Shown: positions 16,513 through 25,199, counted from the stretch's first letter. The stretch is DNA of 64,000 nt from Ancylothrix sp. D3o (GCF_025370775.1 NZ_JAMXEX010000012.1:63991-127990); one strand, 5' to 3'. Notes: generated by a model from the sequence alone, not told the origin. Translations and numbers: made by a program.

Positions 16513-16956
16513 ATGTCTAACTGGTTAGAGCATAGTGTACAAATTGAGGTGGCGGTTCCGATTGATTTTGTCTGGAATTTGTGGTCAGATTTAGAACAAA
16601 TGCCCCGCTGGATGAAATGGATTGATTCGGTTGAGGTGGTAGATAATGACCCAGATTTGTCGCGCTGGAAGTTGTCAACCGGCGGTTTAGATTTTAGCTG
16701 GTTATCGCGCAATACAAAGGTAATTCCTCAGCAAATTATTCAATGGGAATCGGTGGATGGTTTGCCCAATAGGGGCGCAGTTAGGTTTTATGACCGCAAG
16801 GGAAGTAGCATTGTTAAGATGACGATTGCTTATGCAATTCCGGGGATTATTGGTCAAATTATGGATAGTTTGTTTTTGGGACGGGTGGTGGAGTCTACGC
16901 TTCAAGCTGATTTAGACCGGTTTCGAGATTATGCACTTAAGGCTTATGGGAATTGA
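16513..16956 (+). CDS. SRPBCC (START/polyketide-cyclase-like) protein
   Basis: A 147-residue protein with the SRPBCC pattern of an N-terminal beta strand (EHSVQIEVAVPIDFVWNLWSDLEQMPRWMKWIDSV, residues 5-39), a curved sheet and a long C-terminal helix (LQADLDRFRDYALKAYG). SRPBCC folds make a deep hydrophobic pocket for lipids or isoprenoids. It directly follows zds; in Synechocystis, as I recall, a gene of this type also follows zds. A role in carotenoid handling is therefore a fair inference, not shown. The fold call is strong, the ligand unknown. Confidence 0.85.
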   Translation: MSNWLEHSVQIEVAVPIDFVWNLWSDLEQMPRWMKWIDSVEVVDNDPDLSRWKLSTGGLDFSWLSRNTKVIPQQIIQWESVDGLPNRGAVRFYDRKGSSIVKMTIAYAIPGIIGQIMDSLFLGRVVESTLQADLDRFRDYALKAYGN

Positions 16957-16988
16957 ACCCCAGCCGCAACGTCTGTACCCCCGCCAGA

Positions 16989-17013
16989 AGAGACGTTCTG
17001 CCAGAGCGTCTCT
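16989..17013. repeat. Intergenic inverted repeat, AGAGACGTTCTG type
   Basis: Arms AGAGACGTTCTG / CAGAGCGTCTCT (one mismatch) around a single-base loop, between the convergent SRPBCC and ferredoxin genes. A sister copy with perfect arms lies at 56130-56150. It may act as a bidirectional terminator. Confidence 0.75.
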
Positions 17014-17021
17014 ACAGCAAC

Positions 17022-17258
17022 CTACCAAACTGGATCAACAAAAAGATTGAGGGTAATTTCATCTTTTCCCGCCGGCACTCCTGAAATACAAGCACAGATA
17101 ATTTCGCCATCCTCTAATTCGACTTCGCAGGCATGACAAGAACCCATGAGACAGCCGGTGGGAATAGAAACACCGCACCTTTTTGCTACTTCTAATAACG
17201 CTTCTCCCACCTCAGCTTCTACGCTGATATTATCAGGTAAAAAAGTAATTTTAGGCAT
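17022..17258 (-). CDS. 2Fe-2S ferredoxin-like protein
   Basis: A 78-residue beta-grasp protein with a plant-type iron-sulfur pattern C36-x4-C41-x2-C44 (TGCLMGSCHAC) and a downstream Cys at 55 or 57 (IICACIS). It is shorter than photosynthetic PetF (about 97 residues) and the loop reads CLMGSCHAC rather than CRAGACSTC, so it belongs with the minor ferredoxins (FdxE/FdxG-like or domain-type) whose partners are largely unknown. Soluble, cytosolic electron carrier. Convergent with the SRPBCC gene; 130 bp downstream of the cobQ start side there is no other gene. Possible cotranscription with cobQ is unlikely to be more than chance. Confidence 0.88.
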   Translation of the reverse strand: MPKITFLPDNISVEAEVGEALLEVAKRCGVSIPTGCLMGSCHACEVELEDGEIICACISGVPAGKDEITLNLFVDPVW

Positions 17259-17387
17259 AGATTTTCCGATGAATTCCTATATATAAATGAGCAGTTTACG
17301 GGTTCACACACCCGCTGTAGGGCCGGTGCCAAGAGTGGCGCCGCCGTCCCGCCTGTGTGCAGATCCCAACAAATGACAAAGAATAAA

Positions 17388-18854
17388 TTAAGATAAAACC
17401 GATGTTAAATCTAAATGTTCACCGACAATATCGGCAACAGCATCGAGTAAAGTTTCGCGTTGTTCGCGGTAGTTAGGGATGCCGGTGGGGAGAGATTTTA
17501 AACCTCGTTGTTGGCGGAGATTATTTAACCAAGAACGACGCCAGGGGCCATTATCAAAAAGGCCGTGTAAATAGGTTCCCCAGATTAATTGTTCGTTATC
17601 AACGACTCCCAAATTCGGATCATCAAAGAGGGAACTAATGTTTTTATCTTCGGCAATTTGGCTACGTCCTTGATGAATTTCGTAACCAGTCACAGGTAAA
17701 CCGGCCTGGGGTTTGTTGGAGGTTACTTGACGCTGACGGGCAATTTTTTGGGGAGTAATCAGGGTTTTTAAAGGTAGTAATCCTAATCCTTCAAACCGGC
17801 CTTCTTCACCTTCCAATCCATCGGGGTCTACAATGCTTTGTCCTAACATTTGAAACCCGCCACAAATTCCCATGACTGTACCACCGGCGGCCACATAATC
17901 TTGAATTTCTTTTGCCATGCCGGTTTGTTGCAAGATTTTTAAATCAGAAATGCTTGTTTTAGAACCGGGGATAATTACTGCATCAGGATGGCCTAAAGAT
18001 TGTTTGGGATGAATGTATTTTACTGTAACGCTTGATTCGGCTTCGAGGGGGTCAAAATCGGTAAAATTGGAAATGCGAGGAAGACGAATAACTCCAATGG
18101 TTAATTCGCTTTGAGTTTTCCGAGAAACTCTTTCTAATAATGATAGGGAATCTTCGGCTGGGAAGTCTAGTTCTATCCAGGGAATAACGCCGGCTACTTT
18201 GATGCCGGTGTATTCTTCCAACCATTTTATGCCTGGTTCTAATATTGATCTTTGTCCGCGAAATTTATTGATAACTATTCCTTTAATTAAGGCGCGTTCT
18301 TCGGGGTCTAGTAATTGTAAAGTTCCGACAACATGAGCAAAAGAACCGCCGCGATCAATATCTACAACTAAGAGGGTTTTGGCGTTTAAATGACGGGCGA
18401 CTCTCATGTTTGTGAGGTCACGATGTTTGAGGTTAACTTCGGCGGGGGAACCGGCACCTTCACAGACAATTACATCAAATTCTCCGCTTAATTGTTGGAG
18501 GGATTCTTGGATGGCTTGCCAACCAATATCGAAATATTGTTCATAATAATCGGAGGCTGAAACTTTGCCGGCAACTTTGCCTTTAATAATAACTTGGGAG
18601 GTCATATCGCCTTGGGGTTTTAATAAAATGGGGTTCATTTCTACCCAAGGTGTGACACCGGCAGCCCATGCTTGTACGGCTTGTGCATAACCCATTTCGC
18701 CGCCAGTGTTGGTGACGTAGGCGTTTAAGGCCATGTTTTGCCCTTTAAAAGGGGTGACTCGCCAACCGCGACGGGAAAGAATTCGACATATCGCAGTTGT
18801 TATCAGAGATTTTCCTGCGTGGGAGGTTGTGCCCACTACCATAATTGCTTTCAT
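17388..18854 (-). CDS. cobQ: Cobyric acid synthase (adenosylcobyrinate amidase)
   Basis: CobQ amidates four side chains of adenosylcobyrinic acid a,c-diamide with glutamine, giving cobyric acid in (pseudo)cobalamin synthesis. The 488-residue protein has the N-terminal DTBS-like ATPase part (MVVGTTSHAGKSLITTAIC, then FKGQNMALNAYVTNTGGEMG) and a C-terminal class I glutamine amidotransferase domain with the nucleophile Cys in MGICGGFQMLG and the His in YLHGLFDN. The length is usual. It stands alone here, between a ferredoxin gene and a gene-poor stretch; a CobD/CobC-type gene and a CobA-like gene are elsewhere in the window. No cobalamin riboswitch is visible upstream. Confidence 0.97.
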   Translation of the reverse strand: MKAIMVVGTTSHAGKSLITTAICRILSRRGWRVTPFKGQNMALNAYVTNTGGEMGYAQAVQAWAAGVTPWVEMNPILLKPQGDMTSQVIIKGKVAGKVSASDYYEQYFDIGWQAIQESLQQLSGEFDVIVCEGAGSPAEVNLKHRDLTNMRVARHLNAKTLLVVDIDRGGSFAHVVGTLQLLDPEERALIKGIVINKFRGQRSILEPGIKWLEEYTGIKVAGVIPWIELDFPAEDSLSLLERVSRKTQSELTIGVIRLPRISNFTDFDPLEAESSVTVKYIHPKQSLGHPDAVIIPGSKTSISDLKILQQTGMAKEIQDYVAAGGTVMGICGGFQMLGQSIVDPDGLEGEEGRFEGLGLLPLKTLITPQKIARQRQVTSNKPQAGLPVTGYEIHQGRSQIAEDKNISSLFDDPNLGVVDNEQLIWGTYLHGLFDNGPWRRSWLNNLRQQRGLKSLPTGIPNYREQRETLLDAVADIVGEHLDLTSVLS

Positions 18855-19108
18855 ATTTTGTTTGATTTTGTGGAGGGTTGGCTTTAATATTTTTGCGGCG
18901 TTCTGGGATTTTTACCTAATAGGATTATAGGGGGAATTGCGGCTCAAAAGGAAAGACTGGTGGCCGGTGGGATGCGGGGCATGGGGATTGTTGCCTCTGG
19001 CCGGTTAAAAGGCCAGACCTCACGACAACCTCAATTAGAGGCCGGTTATTTGGTTTGTTATTTTTTCACGACTTGTCTGGTGAGGAAGAAAGATTTACCC
19101 AAAGGGGG

Positions 19109-19137
19109 TTGACAAAATCGTAAAACTGTACTAAAAA
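19109..19137 (+). promoter_or_regulatory. Orphan promoter-like signal
   Basis: TTGACA at 19109-19114, a 17-base spacer, then TAAAAA at 19132-19137. This is a near-consensus sigma-70 arrangement, yet no supported gene follows on this strand. It could drive an RNA running antisense toward the end of the gene at 19355, or be a chance match. Confidence 0.4.
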
Positions 19138-19313
19138 ATTTCAGTCCGTTTGAGTGGTTATCCAAACATCTCTGGGACGAAAAGCTAAAAGATCCGACAT
19201 TTCCGACATTCAAAAGGCTAATAAAGTGTTTAGACTGAGAGCCGTTTATAGGGTTATTTTGATACAAGTAAAAACGCCTAAATTCAATAACTTTATAATC
19301 AAAAATGTTGATA

Positions 19314-19343
19314 AATGCCGGCCTTGTGTAAAATACCGGCATT
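19314..19343 (-). terminator. Terminator-like hairpin
   Basis: Perfect 8-bp arms AATGCCGG / CCGGCATT with a 14-base loop, eleven bases past the stop of the 19355-19765 gene when read leftward, with a T-run a few bases later. Confidence 0.65.
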
Positions 19344-19354
19344 GTCAAAGCTGA

Positions 19355-19765
19355 TTAAAAAGGCAAACGAAACCAACGATTAAAAGAATTTTTGAGCCGG
19401 TCTAGCCATGAGGGGGCCGGCCAGGTTCCGCCTTGAGATTGCCATTTTTCGACGAGTTGCCGGCCCAGGGGAGTGAGGCGGAAACTGTCGGTTAACCCTT
19501 GACCATCAACTTCTCTCCGCAACAGGCCAACTTGTATCAGCCACATCAAGGCACCTTCGGCGCTGAGTTCGCTTTGGGGTTGGGTGGTGTAGTGGTTTTC
19601 AACTCCTGCGGAGCCGGCAATGCTTTGCAGGCCAACGCTTTGCTGTAGCATGGTTGCATAAAATTTTAGGGAAAATGGGGCGCAACGCATGGCTATTTCG
19701 GCGCGGAGGACGGTGCGCGGGGAGTAAGCGATGGTGGAGTCAGTTTTTGTTGCAGTTGCAATCAT
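19355..19765 (-). CDS. Small conserved cyanobacterial protein (Npun_F0494-like)
   Basis: A 136-residue protein. Residues 20-45 (RTVLRAEIAMRCAPFSLKFYATML) and 72-105 (LSAEGALMWLIQVGLLRREVDGQ) read like helices plus a winged-helix wing, and FRLTPLGRQLVEKW (about 98-112) is the pattern seen at the end of wHTH domains of transcription regulators. I recall a cyanobacterial family named Npun_F0494 of this size and wording, but cannot verify it. The C-terminus is basic and aromatic (LDRLKNSFNRWFRLPF), perhaps amphipathic. No gene neighbours suggest a job; a winged-helix regulator or adaptor is the best guess. Confidence 0.7.
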   Translation of the reverse strand: MIATATKTDSTIAYSPRTVLRAEIAMRCAPFSLKFYATMLQQSVGLQSIAGSAGVENHYTTQPQSELSAEGALMWLIQVGLLRREVDGQGLTDSFRLTPLGRQLVEKWQSQGGTWPAPSWLDRLKNSFNRWFRLPF

Positions 19766-19925
19766 TGCTGGATTTTAAGAGGTTTTAATAAAGGTTAACA
19801 AAAATTGGGGTTAGCTTTGCGATATGTTGCGAAAATGCTTTTGCTAACGCCTTACTCGAATATAGGCGACATCAATAAACGTCTGGGTTTGGCGAGGGGT
19901 GAGGGTTGTAGGTGATTGTTAGAAA

Positions 19926-19954
19926 TTGCGACACTTGTCAACAGTTCTTATAAA
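19926..19954 (+). promoter_or_regulatory. Promoter-like signal of the candidate small RNA
   Basis: TTGCGA (19926-19931), a 17-base spacer and TATAAA (19949-19954). The predicted start near 19960 falls at the foot of a stem-loop RNA. Sequence-based prediction. Confidence 0.45.
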
Positions 19955-19957
19955 TTT

Positions 19958-20050
19958 CAGCGGTAGAAATGTGCAACAAACTCTCGAATAAGAGGATGAT
20001 TTTCTGCTGAAATAGCAACTTGTAGCCTCGAAGACAGACGAGGTTTTAAA
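19958..20050 (+). ncRNA. Candidate small RNA with terminator
   Basis: About 90 nt. An outer stem pairs CAGC-(GGT)-AGAAA (19958-19969) with TTTCTGCTG (20001-20009); inside it CTCT-CGAATA-AGAG (19981-19994) forms a small hairpin; a second hairpin CCTCG-AAGACAGA-CGAGG (20026-20043) is followed by TTTTAAAAAAA, as in a Rho-independent terminator. A promoter-like pair sits directly upstream and no open frame follows for 600 bp. It does not match the Yfr1, Yfr2, 6S, tmRNA or RNase P features that I know. Existence is inferred from structure only. Confidence 0.4.
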
Positions 20051-20471
20051 AAAATGGTTTAATGTGGGCAATCAACCCCAAAAGTTATAAATTTAACTCA
20101 GGGTTATTTGTTAATAGTAAGTGGTTGGTTGTTCTATGTCCATTGTTAGATGAATATATAAATTATGATAGCGATTTAAAAAACCAAATTAAAAGGCATC
20201 CAAATTTAAGCAACAAGTTTGTTGAGTTTTTCTGACATCATACCGCTAATCTTTTTATCGGGGGTTGGTGGTTGTTTTGGGAGGACGTGAGGGTAAAGGC
20301 AGGCTTATTTTGGGATTTTTTTAAGGAAAATAACAGGTTTGTTCTTAAAACCGAAAAAACGCGGTGACAACGGTGTAGGGGGGAAAGGCCGGTTGCAATA
20401 AACGAATTAAAAAGTGACAAGTTTTACATTTTTCCCCGTTAGGTTCCGCTATCTTTAGGGAAAAATGTCTT

Positions 20472-20477
20472 TATAAT
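20472..20477 (+). promoter_or_regulatory. Probable -10 element upstream of the histidine kinase gene
   Basis: A consensus TATAAT about 200 bases before the kinase start, without a recognisable -35. If used, it gives a roughly 190-nt leader that holds the stem-loops CCAGC-TTT-GCTGG and GTGAG...CTCAC and a direct repeat GTGAGACAC (20565-20573, 20598-20606). Confidence 0.4.
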
Positions 20478-20673
20478 GCCAAAAAGCTTTGCCACAGATA
20501 AGGGGCTGGGCTAGAGGCTCTTCCGGCTGAAATTAAATAGGCTTGGAAAAATAAAGGCAATACCGTGAGACACAGTTAAGCGCCAGCTTTGCTGGGGGTG
20601 AGACACCGGCTCACAGGCATTTGAATCTTAGGTGTAACAAAACACAAAACGCTTTCAGAAATTGTATTGTTAA

Positions 20674-23487
20674 ATGCTTTTTGAGCCATTGTTTATAAAA
20701 ACACACATATCTCGGAAAAAAACTAGGAGTAGGGACTTGGAAAATACATATCGGAGTTTAGAAGTGTGTGAAAAAGTAACCCCCCTGACGGTACGGAGAA
20801 TCAATTCTGTACAAAGCTTTTCCAAAATAGCTGGGGTGGGAGTAACGGTGATTGGTAGTGCGGTGTTTTTGGGTTGGATGTTTGATGTGGGTTGGTTAAA
20901 AAGCGTACTCCCCGGACTGGTGAGCATGAAACCCTACGCAGCACTGAGCTTTATTTTGGCTGGAATAAGTTTGTGGTTACTGGGGCAAAATCAGGGAACC
21001 AAAAAGCAAAATGGTTTAGGCGCTAGGCTGTCTAAAATTTTTGCTGGCGGGGCTATTGTTATTAGTTTGCTGACAATTATTCAGTATGCTTTGAATGTAG
21101 ATTTGGGAATTGATCGGCTGTTGTTTAGAGAAAGTTTGGGCGAAATCGCTAATGCTGCGGGGGGTAGGATGGCTCCCAATACGGCTTTTGCTTTTTTGCT
21201 GAATGGATCGGCATTGTGGTTGCTAAATAGGCGACCCCTGAATAATCGGGGGATTCAATTGTTAAGTTTAGGGGCGTTTTTGGTGGCTTTTGCGGGATTT
21301 TTGGGATATGTTTATGGCAATGCTTATTTTTATAGCGCCGGTTCCCATACTGCAATGGCAATACATACGAGCGTGGCTTTATTATTGCTGAGTTTGGGTA
21401 TTTTATTTGCCCGTGCAGAGGGGGGATTTATTTCTGTGTTCACGAGTGATTGTGCCGGTGGGTTGATGGCGAGAAAGTTATTTCCTTCGGCGGTTTTGAT
21501 TCCTTCTTTTTTAGGGTGGTTGGTGTTAGTCGGTTATCGGTTTAAGATTTACACTTCAGAAATGGGTTTTTCCCTTTTTAGTGTTTTAACGATGGGGGTT
21601 TTTGCGGTTTTAATTTGGGCAACTGCTCACTCTTTGGCTAAGTCTGACCGGCTCCGCAAACAAGTGGAAAAAGACTTGCTAAAATCAAAGATTGAACTCG
21701 AAGACCGGGTGTTAGAAAGGACTGCGCTTTTGCAACAAGTAAATGAGCGTCTGCAAACCGAAATTAGCGAACGCATTGGGGCTGAAAATGCTGTCAAAAA
21801 AAGTTTAAATTTGTTGCAAGCCGTGATAGAAAGCATCCCTGATTCAATTTTTGTTAAAGATATTAATGGGCGATATTTGATTGCCAATTCTGCCTCGGCG
21901 AGGATGATTGGAAAGGAAAACGAACAAATAATCGGCAGAGATGATAGGGAGTTATTTGGGGGTGAAATTGGAGCGATTATCAAAGAAAGTGAAAAGAGAA
22001 TTATTAAGTTTGGTGTTGTGGAAGTTTCAGAAGAGAGAGTGTTTTTAGGAGGCGAAACCCGAACGTATTTGTTAACAAAAAATGTTTACCGGGATTTAGA
22101 CGGAAATATTTGTGGGTTGGTGGGAATTGCTAGGGATATTACGGAAAGAAAATTGTCTGAAGAAGCGCTTAAACTGCGAGAAGAACGTTATCGCTCTTTG
22201 ATTTTAGCGACGTCTCAAATGGTGTGGATGACAGACGCACAAGGTATGATTGTTGAAGATGTGCCAAGCTGGAGAGCTTACACCGGCCAAAGTATTGAAG
22301 AGTGTATGGGTTGGGGTTGGATTGATGCAATTCATCCCGAAGATCGCGTGCGTACTGCTCTGCATTGGAATCGCGCGGTGGAAACAAAAAGCATTTATGA
22401 AGTGGAACATCGCATTAAGGATGCTGATGGAAAATACCGTCATTTTTGGGTGCGGGGTGTGCCGGTTTTAGGAGAAGATGGCAGTATTCGAGAGTGGATT
22501 GGCACGGATACAGATATTACAGAACGGGTGAATGCAGAAACTATTTTGCGAGAGTCGGAAGGGCGATATCGTCAGCAAGCAAAAGAGCTAGAAAAAGCTA
22601 TATTTGAGTTGCAAAGAACTCAAGCGCAGTTAATTCAAAGCGAAAAAATTTCATCGCTGGGACAATTGGTGGCTGGGGTTGCCCATGAAATTAATAACCC
22701 GATTAATTTTATTTATGGCAATGTTAGTTATGCCAGTGAATATGCCCAAGATTTGCTTAACCTTCTGAAACTTTACCAGCAATACTATCCTAATCCGCCC
22801 GCAGAAATTGAAGAAGCCGCAGAAGCCTCAGACCTCGATTTTTTGAAGGAAGATTTGCCAAGGCTGCTTTCTTCGATGCGTTTGGGGGCTGATCGAATTC
22901 GGGATTTGGTGTTGTCTTTGCGGAATTTTTCTCGGTTGGATGAAGCGGAAATGAAGCAGGTTAATATTCACGAAGGAATAGAGTCTACACTGTTAATTTT
23001 GCAACCCCGGCTGAAAGCTAAACCCGGATATGGGCAGATGGAAGTTATCAAAAATTATGGTTATTTGCCAGAGGTTGAATGCTATCCAGGGCAGCTTAAT
23101 CAGGTGTTTATGAATGTGCTGGCAAATGCTATCGATGCTTTGGAAGAATATGCTCACTTGCGGGTACTTTCGGGGGGGGAACTCTATAGTCCTAAAATTT
23201 CTATCCGCACCGAACAATGCCATGCTGACTGGATTTCAATCCATGTTAGTGATAATGGCCCCGGAATTCCGCATGAAGTGATTGGACGACTTTTTGATCC
23301 ATTTTTTACGACGAAGCCGGTGGGAAAAGGCACTGGTTTAGGTTTGTCTATTAGCTATCAAATTGTGGTCGAAAAGCACGGCGGTAAGCTTAAGTGTCTT
23401 TCCCGTCCGGGTGAAGGTGCGGAGTTTGTGATTGAAATTCCTGTGAGCCAAAAAGTAAAAAAGTTTGCTTTTAATGAACTAAATTAA
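20674..23487 (+). CDS. Membrane sensor histidine kinase with two PAS domains
   Basis: A 937-residue two-component sensor. Residues 45-330 contain about eight hydrophobic segments in a row (a MASE-like integral membrane sensor region); 330-385 is a coiled coil; two PAS/PAC domains follow (about 385-500 with DSIFVKDINGRYLIAN, and 505-625 with the PAC end WIGTDTDITERVN). The phospho-acceptor H671 lies in VAGVAHEINNP, and the ATP-binding domain has DNGPGIP, DPFFTTKP and GTGLGLSIS. The insert between the H-box and ATPase (YYPNPPAEIEEAAEASDLDFL) is typical of cyanobacterial kinases of this class. The signal is unknown. No response regulator is adjacent. The start is uncertain: MLFEPLFIKTH at 20674 or a later codon near 20740. 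Confidence 0.95.
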   Translation: MLFEPLFIKTHISRKKTRSRDLENTYRSLEVCEKVTPLTVRRINSVQSFSKIAGVGVTVIGSAVFLGWMFDVGWLKSVLPGLVSMKPYAALSFILAGISLWLLGQNQGTKKQNGLGARLSKIFAGGAIVISLLTIIQYALNVDLGIDRLLFRESLGEIANAAGGRMAPNTAFAFLLNGSALWLLNRRPLNNRGIQLLSLGAFLVAFAGFLGYVYGNAYFYSAGSHTAMAIHTSVALLLLSLGILFARAEGGFISVFTSDCAGGLMARKLFPSAVLIPSFLGWLVLVGYRFKIYTSEMGFSLFSVLTMGVFAVLIWATAHSLAKSDRLRKQVEKDLLKSKIELEDRVLERTALLQQVNERLQTEISERIGAENAVKKSLNLLQAVIESIPDSIFVKDINGRYLIANSASARMIGKENEQIIGRDDRELFGGEIGAIIKESEKRIIKFGVVEVSEERVFLGGETRTYLLTKNVYRDLDGNICGLVGIARDITERKLSEEALKLREERYRSLILATSQMVWMTDAQGMIVEDVPSWRAYTGQSIEECMGWGWIDAIHPEDRVRTALHWNRAVETKSIYEVEHRIKDADGKYRHFWVRGVPVLGEDGSIREWIGTDTDITERVNAETILRESEGRYRQQAKELEKAIFELQRTQAQLIQSEKISSLGQLVAGVAHEINNPINFIYGNVSYASEYAQDLLNLLKLYQQYYPNPPAEIEEAAEASDLDFLKEDLPRLLSSMRLGADRIRDLVLSLRNFSRLDEAEMKQVNIHEGIESTLLILQPRLKAKPGYGQMEVIKNYGYLPEVECYPGQLNQVFMNVLANAIDALEEYAHLRVLSGGELYSPKISIRTEQCHADWISIHVSDNGPGIPHEVIGRLFDPFFTTKPVGKGTGLGLSISYQIVVEKHGGKLKCLSRPGEGAEFVIEIPVSQKVKKFAFNELN

Positions 23488-23493
23488 GGTTGC

Positions 23494-23521
23494 GGTGGGC
23501 ATAGCTCACCCTACTTTTTTT
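23494..23521. terminator. Shared terminator between the convergent kinase and DUF2358 genes
   Basis: GGTGGGC-ATA-GCTCACC (one G:U pair) followed by CTACTTTTTTT on the plus strand, seven bases after the kinase stop. The T-tract overlaps the end of the DUF2358 gene. Confidence 0.75.
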
Positions 23522-23936
23522 GAGGTAAAAATTGTTTTAAAATTTCTCCGGGCCGGCGATCCCACCGATCAATATGTTCGTAAATTAATCGGTCGTGATT
23601 AAGTTTATAGTTAGAATCACCGTTAAATAATAGTTCTGTTTTCCAAGGCAGCCGCAATATTCCCCGTACTGTCCATTTGGCGATAATTAGATTTTCTTCT
23701 ATTTGGCTGACCTCATGCACGTCAAAGTAAATTTCTTTGAAAAAAAGCTTGGCATGAAATCGCAATGTCCAAAAGATAATGCGGTAATTGAATTTGCCTT
23801 TAAAGGTATTGACGGGATCTTTAAAGTAAATATCTTGGCTGTAAATATCATAGGAAATGTCTTTTTCAAAAAGTGTGGGTAAGTCGTGTTTCAGCGTTTC
23901 TATTAGCTGCTGCATTTGAATTTGATTTTCGCTCAT
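23511..23936 (-). CDS. DUF2358 family protein
   Basis: A 141-residue protein matching the pattern of DUF2358 proteins of cyanobacteria and plastids: an N-terminal helix (LIETLKHDLPTLFEKDISYDIYS), then DIYFKDPVNTFKG and a run of beta strands with KWTVRGILRLPWKTEL. The layout resembles an NTF2/SnoaL-like cone fold with a possible small-molecule pocket. Function is unknown in the family. It lies convergent to the kinase gene and divergent from the acyltransferase-like gene at 24164. Confidence 0.85.
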   Translation of the reverse strand: MSENQIQMQQLIETLKHDLPTLFEKDISYDIYSQDIYFKDPVNTFKGKFNYRIIFWTLRFHAKLFFKEIYFDVHEVSQIEENLIIAKWTVRGILRLPWKTELLFNGDSNYKLNHDRLIYEHIDRWDRRPGEILKQFLPQKK

Positions 23937-24163
23937 GGGCTCTCAAGATTTTAAATGTTAAAAATTTGAGTTGTGGTGCTATTGTACTCGCTTGTGACAC
24001 CGGCAGGATAAAACAAGCCATCTCAGGGATGCCGATTATGTCGCTTGGGGTGAAACTTCCGAGTAAACTTAAGATCCAATCTGTGCGAGTTTCCTCAGCG
24101 TTTCAGTTCGCTTGCTATAACGTCACCGGCAAGGGTTATTTTCTTTTTTTAAGTGTGTATAAA

Positions 24164-25199
24164 ATGAGCAGCCAAAAAATTCATCTGAAAAAGCTTGATA
24201 GTCTGCGAGGTTTGGCTTCGCTTTATGTTGTTTTGCATAATCTTGTTTATGGCTTGTATGGCTTAGACATGATTTCAGAAAATTGGAAGCTGTTGTTTTT
24301 TGCCGGCCAAGAAGCCGTAATGTTATTTTTTCTAATCAGCGGTTTTGTGATTTATTTATCTACTCATCAAAAAAACCTTGATTTTCGCTCCTTTTGTGTG
24401 CGCCGGTTTAGAAGAATCTATTTCCCCTTTCTTTTATCTATTCTTTTATCTATCATTATTTTCTATTTTAATGGGAACTTAGCAGAAAAGTTTTCTTGGC
24501 AAGAACTCATCGGCAATTTACTTTTACTTCAAGATTTTGGCCGCGTTAAACCGGGAAATTGGTTTAGCCCCTTTTTAGGCAATTTACCCCTATGGTCTTT
24601 GTCTTATGAGTGGTGGTTTTATATGCTTTTTTACCCGATTTACAAGTTTTTACCAGAATCGAAACGGCTTTACATTATTTTAGCCTTTTCCGCCTGTTGT
24701 TACCTGATTTTTACTGCTTACCCCAATCATCTTTGTTTGGTTGGTTCTTATCTAATTATTTGGTGGGGTTGAATTAGCAATTTGTTTTCTGCAAGGCAAA
24801 TTTACCTTCAAGCGGCTACAAATCCTCAGCTTATCATTAGGTTTTATGATTATTCTTAGCTTATTTCCTATCTTCCAAACTCAAGAAATTAAATTTGGGG
24901 TTTATCCCTTTTTAGTTTTCCGGCATTTTTTATCAGCACTTTTAATTATTTGGCTTGGCTTCTTATGGTATCAGCAGAATTTTTATAACTTCGACCGGCT
25001 ACTGGGAATCTTTGCAAAAATTGCTCCCATTTCCTATGCCATCTATATTTTCCATTTCCCGATTTTACTTCAGTTGAATTTAACCCCATTTATCAGCAAC
25101 TTGTGGCTAGAATACTTCATCAAATTTTGCCTACTATTTACCCTAGCCTATCTCACGGAAATTAAACTTCAACCCCTGCTGAACCGCCAATTAAAATAA
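24164..25199 (+). pseudogene. OafA/YrhL-type membrane acyltransferase, split by a one-base frameshift
   Basis: Acyltransferase-3 proteins acetylate or acylate cell-surface sugars from the membrane. The coding frame begins at ATG 24164 with MSSQKIHLKKLDSLRGLASL, the classical family start (LDSLRGLA), and includes FLISGFVIYLS, RRFRRIYFPF and SLSYEWWFYMLFYP. It stops at 24770 in SYLIIWWG. Reading one base later, from about 24767, the frame continues as VELAICFLQGKF and joins the rest (24846-25199, ending PLLNRQLK) with further membrane segments. The break lies in a GTGGGGTT run, so one extra G in four is the likely cause; it may be a true mutation or a sequencing error. Total length with the frame repaired is about 345 residues, normal for the family. 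A start at 23873 overlapping DUF2358 was rejected. Confidence 0.85.

Larger units (their letters stand above)
18855..19354. other. Gene-poor region with a promoter-like signal and a terminator
   Basis: The 500-bp stretch has no convincing gene. A good promoter-like pair faces right at 19109-19137, and the Npun-type gene's likely terminator is at 19314-19343. Between 18958 and 19050 several GGCCGG/GGCCAGA segments occur without a clean repeat structure. A 66-codon frame at 19154-19354 looks non-coding. Confidence 0.5.
19766..20673. other. 900-bp gene-free stretch with candidate RNA elements
   Basis: No protein gene is convincing here (a 60-codon minus-strand frame at 20238-20420 has no support). 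The stretch contains a candidate small RNA with its own promoter (19926-20050) and, in front of the histidine-kinase gene, a GC-richer block (20478-20630) with stem-loops after a TATAAT at 20472-20477. Confidence 0.6.

Noticed and set aside
23873-24163. Longer N-terminus for the acyltransferase frame
   Set aside because: It overlaps the DUF2358 gene on the other strand and lacks family sequence; the family start LDSLRGLA follows the ATG at 24164.
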